From NCBI RefSeq assembly GCF_029392095.1, contig NZ_CP113930.1, forward strand, positions 558,001 to 622,000: 64,000 nt of DNA. Reading direction: 5' to 3'. The translations under genes were made by a program, and so were the position numbers. The stretch comes from Lactobacillus sp. ESL0700 (GTDB lineage Bacteria; Bacillota; Bacilli; Lactobacillales; Lactobacillaceae). Below are positions 52,862 to 62,451 of the stretch, piece after piece. Below the pieces are notes generated by a model, which ran no database searches, was not told where the DNA came from, and was given only the letters and a program-made list of their open reading frames with translations. Position 1 is the stretch's first letter. Every line of letters begins with the position of its first letter.

Positions 52862-53044
52862 GTGGATTATCAAAAAATTCTTGAACAATTGGCTGATGGT
52901 GAGCTTGATCAATATGAGGTTGAGCCTCAAGATGCCTTTGGTTTTCAAACTGCGCTGCGCGCATTTGGCAAAAGACAAAATATAACAGGCCGCGCCTTAC
53001 GTGGTGGAAAAATCATTTATTCACAGTCAAAGGTAGAAAATTGA
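52862..53044 (+). CDS. Small conserved protein upstream of ptsH, 60 aa
   Basis: GTG start 52862, weak binding site (GGTGA). Acidic helical N-terminus (LEQLADGELDQYEVEPQDAFGF) and basic C-terminus (FGKRQNITGRALRGG). Seen often before ptsH in lactobacilli; function unknown. Confidence 0.6.
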   Translation: MDYQKILEQLADGELDQYEVEPQDAFGFQTALRAFGKRQNITGRALRGGKIIYSQSKVEN

Positions 53045-53156
53045 TTATGTAAACTGTTACATTTATGTTGTCTAATTCACAAAAAAATGATAGTCTAATA
53101 TTTGAATAGGTATTTACTACCGTTTTGATTTTTCAATTTAAAAGGAGATAATTATA

Positions 53157-53423
53157 ATGGAAAAACGCGATTTTCATGTTGTTGCAGAAACAGGTATTCA
53201 TGCTCGTCCAGCTACGCTTTTAGTACAAGCTGCTTCTAAATTTGGTTCAGATATCAATTTGGAATACAACGGCAAGTCAGTTAACTTGAAGTCAATCATG
53301 GGTGTAATGTCACTCGGCGTTGGCAAGGGCGCAGATGTTACAATCAGCGCTGAAGGTGACGACGAAAAAGACGCCATTGCTGCTATTACAGACACAATGA
53401 AAAAAGAGGGTTTAGCTGAATAA
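53157..53423 (+). CDS. ptsH: Phosphocarrier protein HPr
   Basis: 88 aa. H15 in [11 protein letters not shown] accepts phosphate from enzyme I and S46 in LKSIMGVMS is the HPrK/P regulatory site that with CcpA governs catabolite repression. AAAGGAG before ATG. Its TAA overlaps the ptsI start (TAATG). Confidence 0.96.
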   Translation: MEKRDFHVVAETGIHARPATLLVQAASKFGSDINLEYNGKSVNLKSIMGVMSLGVGKGADVTISAEGDDEKDAIAAITDTMKKEGLAE

Positions 53424-55156
53424 TGACCAAGACTTTAAAAGGAATTGCTGCAAGTGATGGTATCGCTGTAGCACCTGCTTATCTCTTGGTAGAACCAGAT
53501 CTTTCATTTACGAAGACCACTGTTGCCGACGCTGCTAGTGAATTGGATCGCTTTAAAAAGGCGACCGATGCTTCAGTTAAAGAAGTTGAACAAATTCGCG
53601 ACAGCGCAAAAAAGAGTTTAGGCGAGGACGAAGCTCAAGTATTTGAAGCCCATTTGATGATTTTAAATGACCCTGAATTTACCGGAGCCATTGAAACTGA
53701 AATCAAAGATCAAAAAGTTAATAGTGAAGCCGCACTTGATGAAACTGCACAAAAGTTTATTGCAATTTTTGAAGGAATGACCGACAACGCTTATATGCAA
53801 CAACGTGCTGCTGATGTGCGCGATGTTTCTAAGCGGGTAATGGCCCATCTTTTAAATAAAGAATTGCCTAACCCAGCTGCAATTGATCATGAAGTTATTG
53901 TGGTTGCGCATGATTTGACACCTAGTGACACTGCTCAATTAAACAAGCAATTTGTTAAGGGCTTTGTAACTGATATTGGTGGTCGAACTGCGCACTCAGC
54001 AATTATGGCTCGTTCACTTGAATTACCAGCTGTTGTTGGGACTGATTCAATTACTAAGGACGTTGAAAACGGCCAAACTTTGGTAGTTGACGGTTTGAAC
54101 GGTGATGCAGTTGTTGAACCAAGTGATGAGCAAGTAGCTGACTACAAGCAAAAGAGTGAAGCATTCTTAGCACAAAAGGCTGAATGGGAAAAATTAAAGA
54201 ACGAACCATCAGTTACTGCTGATGGTAAGAAATTCACCATTGCAGCTAACATTGGTACGCCAAACGATATGCAAGGTGTTAATGATAACGGTGCCGAAGC
54301 CGTTGGCTTGTATAGAACCGAATTCTTGTACATGGATTCTAAGGACTTCCCAACAGAAGACCAACAATTCGAAGCTTATAAAGAAGTTATCGAAGGAATG
54401 AACGGCAAGCAAGTTATCATTCGGACAATGGATATCGGTGGTGATAAGCACCTTGATTATTGGGACTTACCAGACGAAATGAACCCATTCTTAGGTGTTC
54501 GGGCAATTAGACTGTCACTGAAGAACGAAGACATTTTCCGGACGCAATTAAGAGCATTGCTTAGAGCTTCTGCTTACGGTAAATTAGGAATTATGTTCCC
54601 AATGATCGGTACATTGAACGAATTACGTAAGGCCAAGGCAATTTTAGCTGAAGAAAAAGCTAAGTTGACAAGCGACGGCGTTAAAATTGGTGATAACTTA
54701 GAAGTTGGGATGATGATTGAAGTTCCAGCTGCTGCAGTTTTAGCTGATCAATTTGCCAAGGAAGTTGATTTCTTCTCAATTGGAACTAATGACTTAATCC
54801 AATACACAATGGCTGCTGACCGGGGTAATGATAATGTTTCTTATCTTTACCAACCAGCTAACCCATCAGTATTACGCCTAATTAAGCATACAATTGATGC
54901 AGCTCACGAAAATGGTATTTGGTGTGGCATGTGTGGTGAAGCCGCTGGCGACAGCACCATGTTCCCAATTTTATTGTCAATGGGTCTTGATGAATATTCA
55001 ATGAGTGCAACCTCTATTTTGCGGATTAGAAGCTTAATGAAGAAGTTCAACACTGAAGACATTAAGGAATTGGCAAATAAAGCATGTTACATTTCTGAAA
55101 CTGCTGAAGAAAATGAACAGTTAGTTGCCGACTTAATGAATAAGGTTGACAAGTAA
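53423..55156 (+). CDS. ptsI: PTS enzyme I
   Basis: 577 aa. Transfers phosphate from PEP to HPr. Active H191 in [29 protein letters not shown], and the C-terminal PEP-binding [14 protein letters not shown] with C in [11 protein letters not shown]. Coupled to ptsH. A long terminator follows. Confidence 0.96.
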   Translation: MTKTLKGIAASDGIAVAPAYLLVEPDLSFTKTTVADAASELDRFKKATDASVKEVEQIRDSAKKSLGEDEAQVFEAHLMILNDPEFTGAIETEIKDQKVNSEAALDETAQKFIAIFEGMTDNAYMQQRAADVRDVSKRVMAHLLNKELPNPAAIDHEVIVVAHDLTPSDTAQLNKQFVKGFVTDIGGRTAHSAIMARSLELPAVVGTDSITKDVENGQTLVVDGLNGDAVVEPSDEQVADYKQKSEAFLAQKAEWEKLKNEPSVTADGKKFTIAANIGTPNDMQGVNDNGAEAVGLYRTEFLYMDSKDFPTEDQQFEAYKEVIEGMNGKQVIIRTMDIGGDKHLDYWDLPDEMNPFLGVRAIRLSLKNEDIFRTQLRALLRASAYGKLGIMFPMIGTLNELRKAKAILAEEKAKLTSDGVKIGDNLEVGMMIEVPAAAVLADQFAKEVDFFSIGTNDLIQYTMAADRGNDNVSYLYQPANPSVLRLIKHTIDAAHENGIWCGMCGEAAGDSTMFPILLSMGLDEYSMSATSILRIRSLMKKFNTEDIKELANKACYISETAEENEQLVADLMNKVDK

Positions 55157-55163
55157 TAAAACA

Positions 55164-55200
55164 AAAAATGGTACATTATCAAAGGTAATGTATCATTTTT
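55164..55200 (+). terminator. Terminator after ptsI
   Basis: 15-pair stem 55164-55178 / 55186-55200 with one G-T pair, loop TCAAAGG, T-run. Confidence 0.88.
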
Positions 55201-55283
55201 TGTTTCACCTTTAATCTTTCTTGGTAAAAAGGTCATAGTTTATTCACTTTTAGACTGTAATATAAAAATATAATTAATTACGA

Positions 55284-55344
55284 AAATACTACTTACAAAA
55301 AAGAAGTAATATGCTATAATAGATATTAGTTAAGAAGTAGTATG
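55284..55344 (+). promoter_or_regulatory. spx: spx promoter with repeated AAGTAGTAT elements
   Basis: CTTACA (55292-55297), 17 bp, TGCTATAAT extended -10 (TATAAT 55315-55320). Three related words surround it: ATACTACTT (55285-55293, inverted), AAGTAATAT (55304-55312) and AAGTAGTAT (55335-55343). The last two lie in 13-bp repeats 31 bp apart, about three helical turns, on the same DNA face. This is a possible operator for a repressor of spx. Confidence 0.5.
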
Positions 55345-55364
55345 TTCAAAGGAGCGTGAAATAT

Positions 55365-55763
55365 ATGGTTAATTTATATATATCTCCGAGTTGTACCTCG
55401 TGTCGTAAGGCAAAGGCTTGGTTGAAGAAACATGACATTGCTTTTAAAGAAAGAAATATTTTCTCTGAGCCTCTTACTAAAGACGAGCTTATTCAAATTT
55501 TGCGGATGACAGAAAATGGTACCGAAGAAATTATTTCAACGCGTTCAAGAGCTTTCCAACAATTAAAAGTTAATCTTGATGATCTATCAATCGATCAATT
55601 GCTTGATTTGGTTGAGAAGAATCCGAGCTTATTAAGACGACCAATCATTATGGATGATCGGCGTTTGCAAGTTGGTTACAATGAAGACGAAATTCGTCGG
55701 TTCTTGCCACGGAAAGTTCGTCGGCTTGAACTCGAAGAAATGCAAAAGATTGCCGACTTATAA
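55365..55763 (+). CDS. spx: Transcriptional regulator Spx
   Basis: 132 aa from ATG 55365 (AAAGGAG; a GTG at 55356 is too close). CxxC redox switch C10/C13 in [14 protein letters not shown], then the ArsC-like fold with [16 protein letters not shown]. It binds the RNA polymerase alpha subunit to switch on thiol-stress genes. Its level is set by ClpXP with the YjbH-like adaptor encoded 2.4 kb away. Confidence 0.95.
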   Translation: MVNLYISPSCTSCRKAKAWLKKHDIAFKERNIFSEPLTKDELIQILRMTENGTEEIISTRSRAFQQLKVNLDDLSIDQLLDLVEKNPSLLRRPIIMDDRRLQVGYNEDEIRRFLPRKVRRLELEEMQKIADL

Positions 55764-55783
55764 TCTAGCAGTGTTTTTAATAA

Positions 55784-55815
55784 AAAAAGCGTTGGTTTTT
55801 TAGACTAACGCTTTT
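55784..55815 (+). terminator. Terminator after spx
   Basis: AAAAAGCGTTGG / CTAACGCTTTT with one G-T pair; T-run to 55815. Confidence 0.8.
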
Positions 55816-55872
55816 ATTTTACCTGCAAAGTACGCTACAATGAATAAAAGAATCCAATGGAGGTGAAAACTC

Positions 55873-56607
55873 GTGCAAGTTGATCATATTAATGAAAATA
55901 CTATTCGTGTCCGGATAGATAAAAATGAATTAGCTAATCGTGGATTAAAAGTTTTAGATTTATTGGGTGATCGGGATAAGATCCAGCATTTCTTTTATTC
56001 AATTTTAGATGAAGTTGATACCGATCATTCCTTTAGTCAGGATGCTCCGGTGACCTTTCAAGTAATGCCAAATAACGGCGGCTTAGACTTGTTAATTAGC
56101 AAGGTAACTGATAAAGACCGCGACCATTTGACGCAAATGTTTGGTGGTAACACAGACTCTCAGGAAGAGCCTGATGACCCGCGTAAAACGTTTATTGATT
56201 TGGATTCTGATGAGGAGCCAGATGATGACGAAACTGAAGAACCTCCTGTTAGCAGCTCTCAAGGTGATGCGCAATCGCAATCGAAGAAGCCATTTTGGAA
56301 ATTTCAAAAGAAACAAGCATATAGCTTTAGCGACCTTGATCCGTTAACTGAACTAGCAGATAATTTGCGAGCTAGTGATTTATCCTCAAGTCTATACTTT
56401 GAACGAGGAGAATTTTACTTAGAATTAACATTTAATAATGAAAATTATGCGGAAATTAAACCGGCAGATGCTTGGGCAATTGCGAATGAGTATGGCATTA
56501 AAGTCAAGGCTAGCGAGATGGCGCGAGTGCGGACAACGGGTAAATGTCTGATTGCTTGTGATGCATTGGGCCATTTGCGGCAGTACTTTGGTAAAAATAA
56601 TCGCTAA
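55873..56607 (+). CDS. mecA: Adaptor protein MecA
   Basis: 244 aa. GTG start after GGAGGTGAA. N-terminal domain MQVDHINENTIRVRIDKNELANRGL, acidic linker (about 95-140, QEEPDDPRKTFIDLDSDEE-like), C-terminal ClpC-binding domain with YFERGEFYLEL and YGIKVKASEMARVRTTGK. Delivers ComK-type regulators and aggregated proteins to Clp unfoldases. Confidence 0.92.
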   Translation: MQVDHINENTIRVRIDKNELANRGLKVLDLLGDRDKIQHFFYSILDEVDTDHSFSQDAPVTFQVMPNNGGLDLLISKVTDKDRDHLTQMFGGNTDSQEEPDDPRKTFIDLDSDEEPDDDETEEPPVSSSQGDAQSQSKKPFWKFQKKQAYSFSDLDPLTELADNLRASDLSSSLYFERGEFYLELTFNNENYAEIKPADAWAIANEYGIKVKASEMARVRTTGKCLIACDALGHLRQYFGKNNR

Positions 56608-56622
56608 ATAATTTTAATTAAG

Positions 56623-56649
56623 AAAGGCAAGTGAGTAACTTGCCTTTTT
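56623..56649 (+). terminator. Terminator after mecA
   Basis: Perfect AAAGGCAAG (56623-56631) / CTTGCCTTT (56639-56647), loop TGAGTAA, T-run. Confidence 0.8.
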
Positions 56650-56674
56650 GCGTACTTAAATTTAGGTGATAAAT

Positions 56675-57505
56675 TTGTACGCAGCATTATTAAATAAGCA
56701 ATTGGTTCTGGCCGCTACTGAAGCGGCGCAAATAAAAAATAAAGCGCGAAAAAACTATTCTTGTCCGCGTTGTCATCAGCGTGTGCAGCTGATTAAAACA
56801 GCTCAAGGCGCATATTTTAAGCACTTAACGCGGTCAACTAACATGATGGGCGAAAAGGAAGAGCATGCGCTGAGTAAATTTCTTCTTAAAGAAGCGTTGC
56901 GAGAGGCTGGCTTTCACGCACAATTAGAAATTCCGCTTGCCAAAGGGCAGCTGCGAGCAGATGTTCTGGCAAATTCGCAATTAGCGTTTGAAGTGCAATG
57001 TGCGCCGTTAAGTCTGGCAGAATTTAATCATCGGCATCAGTTATATTCTGAAATTGGGGCTGTTGATGTTTGGGTTGTGGGGCGGCGCCATTATTTACAA
57101 AGGCAAATAAAAAAGTCACAACTGATTTTTTTCCGTAAAAACCAGTTGTGGCACGATTATTATTTGGAAATCAATCCTAAAAGAAGGCAATTAATTCTTA
57201 AGTACAATGTTTTACTTGAGCCGGTAACTAGCCGGGTTCATTATCAAATGATGACATTTGCTTTAAGCGCACAAGGCTTGCGACATTTGTGGTATTTTCG
57301 GCCGCAACTGAAGGCATATCAAGTTAATTCTGCTGCGCAGCGGCGGTATTTGGCGCGGCAATTAATGCAGAAAACAAAAACAGGGCAGTCAATTGCGACT
57401 GCCCTGTATGTTAAAAAGATGACGCTTGATGATTTACCAGAAAAAGTTTTTACTGAAATGCGTCACGTGGATCAACTTAATAATGTTCTTGCGTACTTAA
57501 ATTAA
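56675..57505 (+). CDS. coiA: Competence protein CoiA
   Basis: 276 aa from TTG 56675 (AGGTGAT upstream; GTG 56666 overlaps it). Zinc pair CPRCHQRV, then HLTRSTNMMGEKEEHALSK and a nuclease-like core RADVLANSQLAFEVQCAPLS (D, ExQ). Required for DNA processing in competence. Clearly shorter than the roughly 370-aa Bacillus protein in its C-terminal part. Converges on the next gene with a 9-nt overlap. Confidence 0.85.
   Translation: MYAALLNKQLVLAATEAAQIKNKARKNYSCPRCHQRVQLIKTAQGAYFKHLTRSTNMMGEKEEHALSKFLLKEALREAGFHAQLEIPLAKGQLRADVLANSQLAFEVQCAPLSLAEFNHRHQLYSEIGAVDVWVVGRRHYLQRQIKKSQLIFFRKNQLWHDYYLEINPKRRQLILKYNVLLEPVTSRVHYQMMTFALSAQGLRHLWYFRPQLKAYQVNSAAQRRYLARQLMQKTKTGQSIATALYVKKMTLDDLPEKVFTEMRHVDQLNNVLAYLN
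57371..57406 (-). terminator. Minus-strand terminator embedded in coiA
   Basis: Perfect 10-bp stem CAGGGCAGTC (57381-57390) / GACTGCCCTG (57397-57406). Read leftwards it is followed by TTTTTGTTTT (57380-57371), a full intrinsic terminator for the minus-strand YjbH-like gene, lying about 90 bp inside the opposing coiA frame. Confidence 0.7.
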
Positions 57506-58135
57506 GCGCAAATGATTAGTTTTGCGCAAAGCACAATCTTTGGTTTCTTCTTCAAAGTTTTCGATTAAGCAGGAATCATGTTTTAAAACCTTAATTAATC
57601 TGTCGTGAGCAACAATTCCTTCTAATAAAATGCCGTTGTAATTACCGCTCTCATTATAAATGATAGTGGTTGGTGTGTTGCGCACACCGAGCTTATCGGC
57701 AAGTTCCAAGTCCTGTTTGATAGACTTGTCAACGTACTTATTAGTTTTGGGACTGGTAATCTTATTAAAATCGATATTCAATTTTTTAGTGATTTTTCGG
57801 GGTAAATTTTCAGAATAATGATTAAAATTAATGTTCAAGGCCTGTTGCAATTCAAACAAATAGGCCCGAGCTTTCTTATTACCATATTCAAACTTAATCG
57901 CATGATAAAGGCGCAACGTTTGAAAAGAGGCCATAGTATACTTGGAAATGTCAGTTAACTTTTGACCTTCTTTACGTCGTCGTAAAATATCCTCTTTAAT
58001 TACTTTGGTGTTAGTAATCGGAATGTAATTGAAACAAGTATCAATGTTAAGTTCATCAATGGCCTGCTTAATTAAAAGTTCTGTCTCATAACAGTAGATG
58101 CCAATTGGATTGACAAAGAGAAAAATCTCAAACAT
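57497..58135 (-). CDS. DsbA-family YjbH-like Spx adaptor
   Basis: 212 aa from ATG 58135 (GAAGGAGAG upstream). Thioredoxin/DsbA-like fold: FEIFLFVNPIGIYCYETE at the N-terminus, a helical insert, then RNTPTTIIYN with the cis-proline of thioredoxin folds. Position in the spx-mecA-coiA-...-relQ cluster equals Bacillus yjbH, whose product hands Spx to ClpXP. The active-site CxxC is absent; only one Cys is left, as expected for an adaptor with no redox enzyme activity. Confidence 0.78.
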   Translation of the reverse strand: MFEIFLFVNPIGIYCYETELLIKQAIDELNIDTCFNYIPITNTKVIKEDILRRRKEGQKLTDISKYTMASFQTLRLYHAIKFEYGNKKARAYLFELQQALNINFNHYSENLPRKITKKLNIDFNKITSPKTNKYVDKSIKQDLELADKLGVRNTPTTIIYNESGNYNGILLEGIVAHDRLIKVLKHDSCLIENFEEETKDCALRKTNHLRLI

Positions 58136-58216
58136 CTTTAATCTCTCCTTCAAATTTCCAGTTAGTTATAACTTTAACAAATAACTAATATAGAAACAAA
58201 GAATACGCTCACATAA

Positions 58217-58840
58217 TTATATTCTAACACAATGACCGAAGGCGCGAGCAATTTTTGGTTGATTACTATTAGTTTTAGTTTGCTTAAAATTATAGTTGTT
58301 TTCAAGCGAAATAAGAACTTTTTTGATTAAAGAGGGATTAGAGTTTTCGATTTCTAATTCGTAATCTTCGTAAGAATCCGGGTAGGTAGTGGCATCTAAT
58401 GTCAACTCACAATTTTCGGGACCGACAGCCAAAATGCGGTGAGTTTTACTAAAAGTTTGCAAGTGTAAATCAAGTTGGGCACCGAAATTATCTTGCAGGT
58501 ATTGTTCAACATTACCATTAAAAGTTACGGTCGTCCTTTTTTCTGCTTGCTGGACGAATTTTTGGGCAGCTGTTAGTTTTAAATCATCATTAATTTCGAC
58601 TGCTTCATGAAAGTCGTGTTGCACAAGCTTGGAGTGAGGGACTTTAAGCGTTTGTTCGGCATGATTTGTGAATAAACGCACGCGGCAACTAATCTGGTGC
58701 TTTTTTAATAAGCTATCAGGGGTATCAAAATAATAATTCGCCTGCACAAAGTCGCTTTTAACGGGGAAAGCAGCACATAATTTCTGATAAACTTCTTTGG
58801 TTAACAATGTTTTAGCTTCAATTTCAGTATTTTTAGTCAT
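58217..58840 (-). CDS. CYTH domain protein (YjbK-like)
   Basis: 207 aa. EIEAK (ExExK) near the N-terminus starts the triphosphate tunnel fold; QTLKVP and alternating charged strands follow. Family members hydrolyse triphosphates. Diverges from relQ; same neighbour order as Bacillus yjbK-yjbM. Confidence 0.88.
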   Translation of the reverse strand: MTKNTEIEAKTLLTKEVYQKLCAAFPVKSDFVQANYYFDTPDSLLKKHQISCRVRLFTNHAEQTLKVPHSKLVQHDFHEAVEINDDLKLTAAQKFVQQAEKRTTVTFNGNVEQYLQDNFGAQLDLHLQTFSKTHRILAVGPENCELTLDATTYPDSYEDYELEIENSNPSLIKKVLISLENNYNFKQTKTNSNQPKIARAFGHCVRI

Positions 58841-58914
58841 TAGTAATTACTCCAATCTGTTTACTCTTATTATATGTTAAAATGAAGATGCTGTTTGAGA
58901 AAGGAATTATTTCA

Positions 58915-59547
58915 ATGGAAATGGATTGGGACAACTTTTTATGGCCATATACAGAGGCCGTTAATGAGCTAAAAGTAAAATTTCGGGCCCTTAGACAGAG
59001 TTTCTTAACTAAGGGAGAGCACTCGCCAATTGAGTTTGTCGTTGGCCGGGTGAAAACAGTTGATTCGATTAAAGAAAAAATGACGCGGCGGGTAATCAGT
59101 CCCGACGTGATTGAAACCGATATGCAAGACATTGCCGGTATTCGGATTGTGTGTCAGTTTGTGGACGATATTTATAAGGTAGTGGATTTAATTCATGACC
59201 GCCAAGACATGGAAGTCTTGGAAGAACGTGACTATGTGCAAAACGCTAAGCCTTCTGGTTACCGGTCTTACCACATGGTAATTTCCTATACGGTTTATTT
59301 GCCAGACGGCGCTAAAAAGTTGCTGGCCGAAATTCAGGTGCGGACGTTAGCGATGAACTTTTGGGCAACGGTCGAGCATACTTTGAATTACAAGTATCAG
59401 GGTTCTTATCCAGACGATATTTCTAAACGGCTCAAGTCAACGGCGGAAACGGCGTACAAGCTAGACGAAGAAATGTCTTTAATTAAGGATGAGGTTCAGG
59501 AAGCGCAGAAGATTTTTACCAAGAATAAAGGCAAGGAAAAATCATGA
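58915..59547 (+). CDS. relQ: Small alarmone synthetase RelQ (GTP pyrophosphokinase)
   Basis: 210 aa from ATG 58915 (AAAGGA 9 nt upstream). Synthesises (p)ppGpp. Synthetase motifs: VVGRVKTVDSIKEKMTRR, DIAGIRIVCQF with the catalytic Asp, YRSYHMVI, and EIQVRTLAMNFWATVEHT. Lacks hydrolase and regulatory domains, as SAS1 enzymes do. Ends in an ATGA overlap with nadK. Confidence 0.92.
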   Translation: MEMDWDNFLWPYTEAVNELKVKFRALRQSFLTKGEHSPIEFVVGRVKTVDSIKEKMTRRVISPDVIETDMQDIAGIRIVCQFVDDIYKVVDLIHDRQDMEVLEERDYVQNAKPSGYRSYHMVISYTVYLPDGAKKLLAEIQVRTLAMNFWATVEHTLNYKYQGSYPDDISKRLKSTAETAYKLDEEMSLIKDEVQEAQKIFTKNKGKEKS

Positions 59548-60350
59548 GAATAACGATTGCTCATAATACCAATGAGGAAACGTTGCGAGTGGTAGCACAT
59601 TTAAAAAAGTTATTGCAGGAAAAAGACGATGTTGTTTTTGATGCTAAATATCCGGATGTGGTAATCACGGTGGGCGGTGATGGCACGTTAATTAATGCCT
59701 TTCATCGTTATGAAGCCCAAGTCTGTTCAATTCGGTTTATTGGGATTCATACTGGTCATTTGGGTTTTTATACCGATTGGCGCAGCGATGATGTTGATAA
59801 GATGGTTGACGCGCTATTTTTGCGTAAGCCCGAGTCGGCCAATTATCCGTTGTTGGAAGTTGAACTTGAAACCGAGGCGGGCGAAAAAAAGCATTTCTTG
59901 GCCTTGAACGAATCGGCGGTAAAACGAGTTTCACGTACTTTGGAAGCCAATGTCTATATTGAGGGGCAATTGTTTGAGAACTTTCGCGGCGATGGCTTGT
60001 GCGTGTCAACGCCAACTGGCTCAACTGCTTACAATAAGTCGCTTGGCGGCGCCGTAATTCATCCGCGGCTAAAGGCCTTGCAAATGGCTGAAATTGCCTC
60101 GATTAATAATCGGGTGTTTCGAACTTTGTCTTCGCCGATTGTGATTGCGCCTGACCAGTGGATTACGATTGTTCCGGATGCCGATCATTTGGTGATGACA
60201 ATTGACGGCCAGCGCATTGATGTGCGTAATGCCAAAAAGATTACTTATCGGATTTCGCAAAAGGTAATTCGCTTTGATCGCTTTGGTCACACGCGATTTT
60301 GGTCGCGGGTGCAGAGTGCCTTTATTGGTGATAAAGATGACACTATTTAA
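59544..60350 (+). CDS. nadK: NAD kinase
   Basis: 268 aa. GGDGT at residues 44-48, LNESAVKR (NE motif), GDGLCVSTPTGSTAYNKS. Phosphorylates NAD to NADP. Middle gene of relQ-nadK-rluD, all overlapping, as in other Firmicutes. Confidence 0.95.
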   Translation: MRITIAHNTNEETLRVVAHLKKLLQEKDDVVFDAKYPDVVITVGGDGTLINAFHRYEAQVCSIRFIGIHTGHLGFYTDWRSDDVDKMVDALFLRKPESANYPLLEVELETEAGEKKHFLALNESAVKRVSRTLEANVYIEGQLFENFRGDGLCVSTPTGSTAYNKSLGGAVIHPRLKALQMAEIASINNRVFRTLSSPIVIAPDQWITIVPDADHLVMTIDGQRIDVRNAKKITYRISQKVIRFDRFGHTRFWSRVQSAFIGDKDDTI

Positions 60351-61224
60351 GTTAAAATTTACAAGTAATAGCCCCAAAAAGTTAGGGGCTTTTTTAATGA
60401 ATAATGGCTTTTCAAAGCAAGCCGTTAATAATGCTAAAAATCATGATGGCTTAATATTGGTTAACCATAAGCGGCGCTATACAAGTTACCAATTGCATCG
60501 CGGTGATGAAATTATTTTTGTACCGGGGCAGGAAAAAGCGAATCCGTGGTTGCGGCCCTCAAATAAGCCGTTAAATATCATCAAAGAAACAGCCAATTAT
60601 TTGGTTGTAAACAAGCCAGCTGGTGTTTTGTCGATACCCTCACGTTATGAGGACGATGACGCGTTGGTTAATCGTGCTTTAGGATATTTTGCACAAGATA
60701 AAGAAATAACTAAGCCGCACGTAATTACCCGTCTTGATCGTGATACTTCTGGGTTAGTTTTAATTGGCAAGAATCCAATTGCACACGCGCGTTTTGCCAA
60801 GTTAAGTAAGAATGATTTTGTAAAAAAATACCATGCTGTGGTGCACGGTAATTTTGCGGAAAATAAATTAACGGGGATGATTAAGGCGCCAATCAGTCAA
60901 AAAGCCGGTACGGTTGTGCGGCAAGTTGATCCTGCAGGTCAACCAGCTGCAACTGAATACCGCGTACTTGAGCAAGTACCTGGTGCCAGTCTAGTCGAAT
61001 TGCGGCTGTTTACAGGGCGCACGCACCAGATTCGCGTACATATGCAATCGATTGGGCATCCGTTATTTGGCGACCCATTGTATGGCGTGGCGGATAATTT
61101 TACAAGACAAGCTTTAAATTGTTATTATTTGGCTTTTCCGGATCCTTTTGCAACCCAGCAAGTGGAAATTAAGATCGCGGAGCCTGATGATATGCGGCGA
61201 TTATGGCAAGAATTGAAAAAATAA
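60337..61224 (+). CDS. RluD-like pseudouridine synthase
   Basis: 295 aa from ATG 60337 (GGTGAT just upstream, overlapping nadK); a longer frame to 60274 lies wholly in nadK. N-terminal S4-like RNA-binding part, catalytic D134 in TRLDRDTSGLVLIG, LRLFTGRTHQIRVHM, and GDPLYG. Modifies rRNA or tRNA uridines; the exact target is uncertain. Confidence 0.9.
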   Translation: MTLFKLKFTSNSPKKLGAFLMNNGFSKQAVNNAKNHDGLILVNHKRRYTSYQLHRGDEIIFVPGQEKANPWLRPSNKPLNIIKETANYLVVNKPAGVLSIPSRYEDDDALVNRALGYFAQDKEITKPHVITRLDRDTSGLVLIGKNPIAHARFAKLSKNDFVKKYHAVVHGNFAENKLTGMIKAPISQKAGTVVRQVDPAGQPAATEYRVLEQVPGASLVELRLFTGRTHQIRVHMQSIGHPLFGDPLYGVADNFTRQALNCYYLAFPDPFATQQVEIKIAEPDDMRRLWQELKK

Positions 61225-61231
61225 GCATCAA

Positions 61232-61263
61232 AAAAAGAGTTGTGTTTACGCACAACTCTTTTT
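61232..61263. terminator. Bidirectional terminator
   Basis: Perfect AAAAAGAGTTGTG (61232-61244) / CACAACTCTTTTT (61251-61263), loop TTTACG, between convergent genes. Confidence 0.9.
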
Positions 61264-61265
61264 AA

Positions 61266-62288
61266 TTATTCGAATAATACGCATGTACCTTCTGGTACGG
61301 CAATATCCTTTTGGATAGGTGTTAAACAACCGTTGTCGGCATCACGGGTATAAAGTGTGGCGTTATCAGTATTTTGGTTAGCGACAACCACGTATTCTTC
61401 GTTCTTATCCCAGTTAAAGTCACGTGGGAACTCGCCAAACGTGGAAACTCGTTGGGCAAGTTGCAAGGTGTGGTCAGATTTAACACCAAATACGGTGATT
61501 GAGTTATGGCCTCTATTGGAAACATAAACGTACTTGCCATCGCTACTCATCCGAATTGCAGCGGCGCCATTATGTTCAGTGTAGTCTTCTGGAATAGTTG
61601 AATAAGTTGCAATATTTTCAAAAGTCCAATTATTCTCATCAAACTTAACGACATTAACTTTGCTAGATAATTCGCCAGCAACATAAAAGTAGTTGCCATC
61701 AGGGCTAAAAGTAATGTGGCGGCTGCCAAAGCCCGGTTCATTCTGATAGCTGGCCAAGTGCTTCAGTTTGTTATTGCTTAATGCATAAAAGTCAACACAA
61801 TCATTACCCAAGTCGCAGCTAACGAGATTACCGTTAGGTGTTTCGTTGAAGAAATGTGGGTGCGGGCCGTCGACTTGCTCAGGCCGCGGGCCCAGCGTAT
61901 CAGCAGTATGCGTTACTGAATCAAGCAAGGTTAATTTACCGTCTGCAGTGTAAGAAAAGACTGCTAACACGGCTGTGTGATAATTGGCAGTGTAGAGCCG
62001 CTTTTGCTGCTTGTTGATGCCAATATATGCAGGAGATGAGCCAGCTGTTAAATAAGAATCAGTTTCTTGATATGCACCATTAACTAATTTGTATGCGCTA
62101 ATTCCACCTTTATCGCCGGCATTATTAATCGTAAAAATCAGGTCATGGTCTTGAACAAAGTAGGTTGGACCACCAATTTTAATAATTTCTTTCGCCTGGC
62201 CAACTTTAGCAGAATCCTTGGTCTCAAGCGGTAATTCGTAAATTCCGGTGGCTGTTTTTTTAGTGTAGCCGCCAATTAATAGCCTCAT
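61266..62288 (-). CDS. Lactonase family protein (6-phosphogluconolactonase-like)
   Basis: 340 aa seven-bladed beta-propeller of the YkgB/Pgl type. Marks: LIGGYTKKTATGIYELPL, GPHPHFFNETP, CDLGNDCVDFY, GSRHITFSPDGNYFYV, YVSNRGHNSITVFG and DFNWDKNEEYVVVANQ. Probably hydrolyses 6-phosphogluconolactone in the pentose phosphate route; substrate not proven. Confidence 0.88.
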   Translation of the reverse strand: MRLLIGGYTKKTATGIYELPLETKDSAKVGQAKEIIKIGGPTYFVQDHDLIFTINNAGDKGGISAYKLVNGAYQETDSYLTAGSSPAYIGINKQQKRLYTANYHTAVLAVFSYTADGKLTLLDSVTHTADTLGPRPEQVDGPHPHFFNETPNGNLVSCDLGNDCVDFYALSNNKLKHLASYQNEPGFGSRHITFSPDGNYFYVAGELSSKVNVVKFDENNWTFENIATYSTIPEDYTEHNGAAAIRMSSDGKYVYVSNRGHNSITVFGVKSDHTLQLAQRVSTFGEFPRDFNWDKNEEYVVVANQNTDNATLYTRDADNGCLTPIQKDIAVPEGTCVLFE

Positions 62289-62451
62289 ATTTTAACCTCC
62301 AATTAAATTTTGTAATATAATTGCCTCTAATAAGTATAGCACGAGGTGCCATTATTTAATTTTAGGTAGTTAACTTTTGTAAAAAAAGTGTTAAAGTAGA
62401 TTGTCGACTTTATTTTTAAAGTAGGAAATTTTAGTTAAGAAGGTACCGTTA

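Noticed and set aside
60274..60336. Upstream extension of the pseudouridine synthase
   Set aside because: The added residues lie within nadK in another frame; ATG 60337 has a ribosome site and gives the normal N-terminus.
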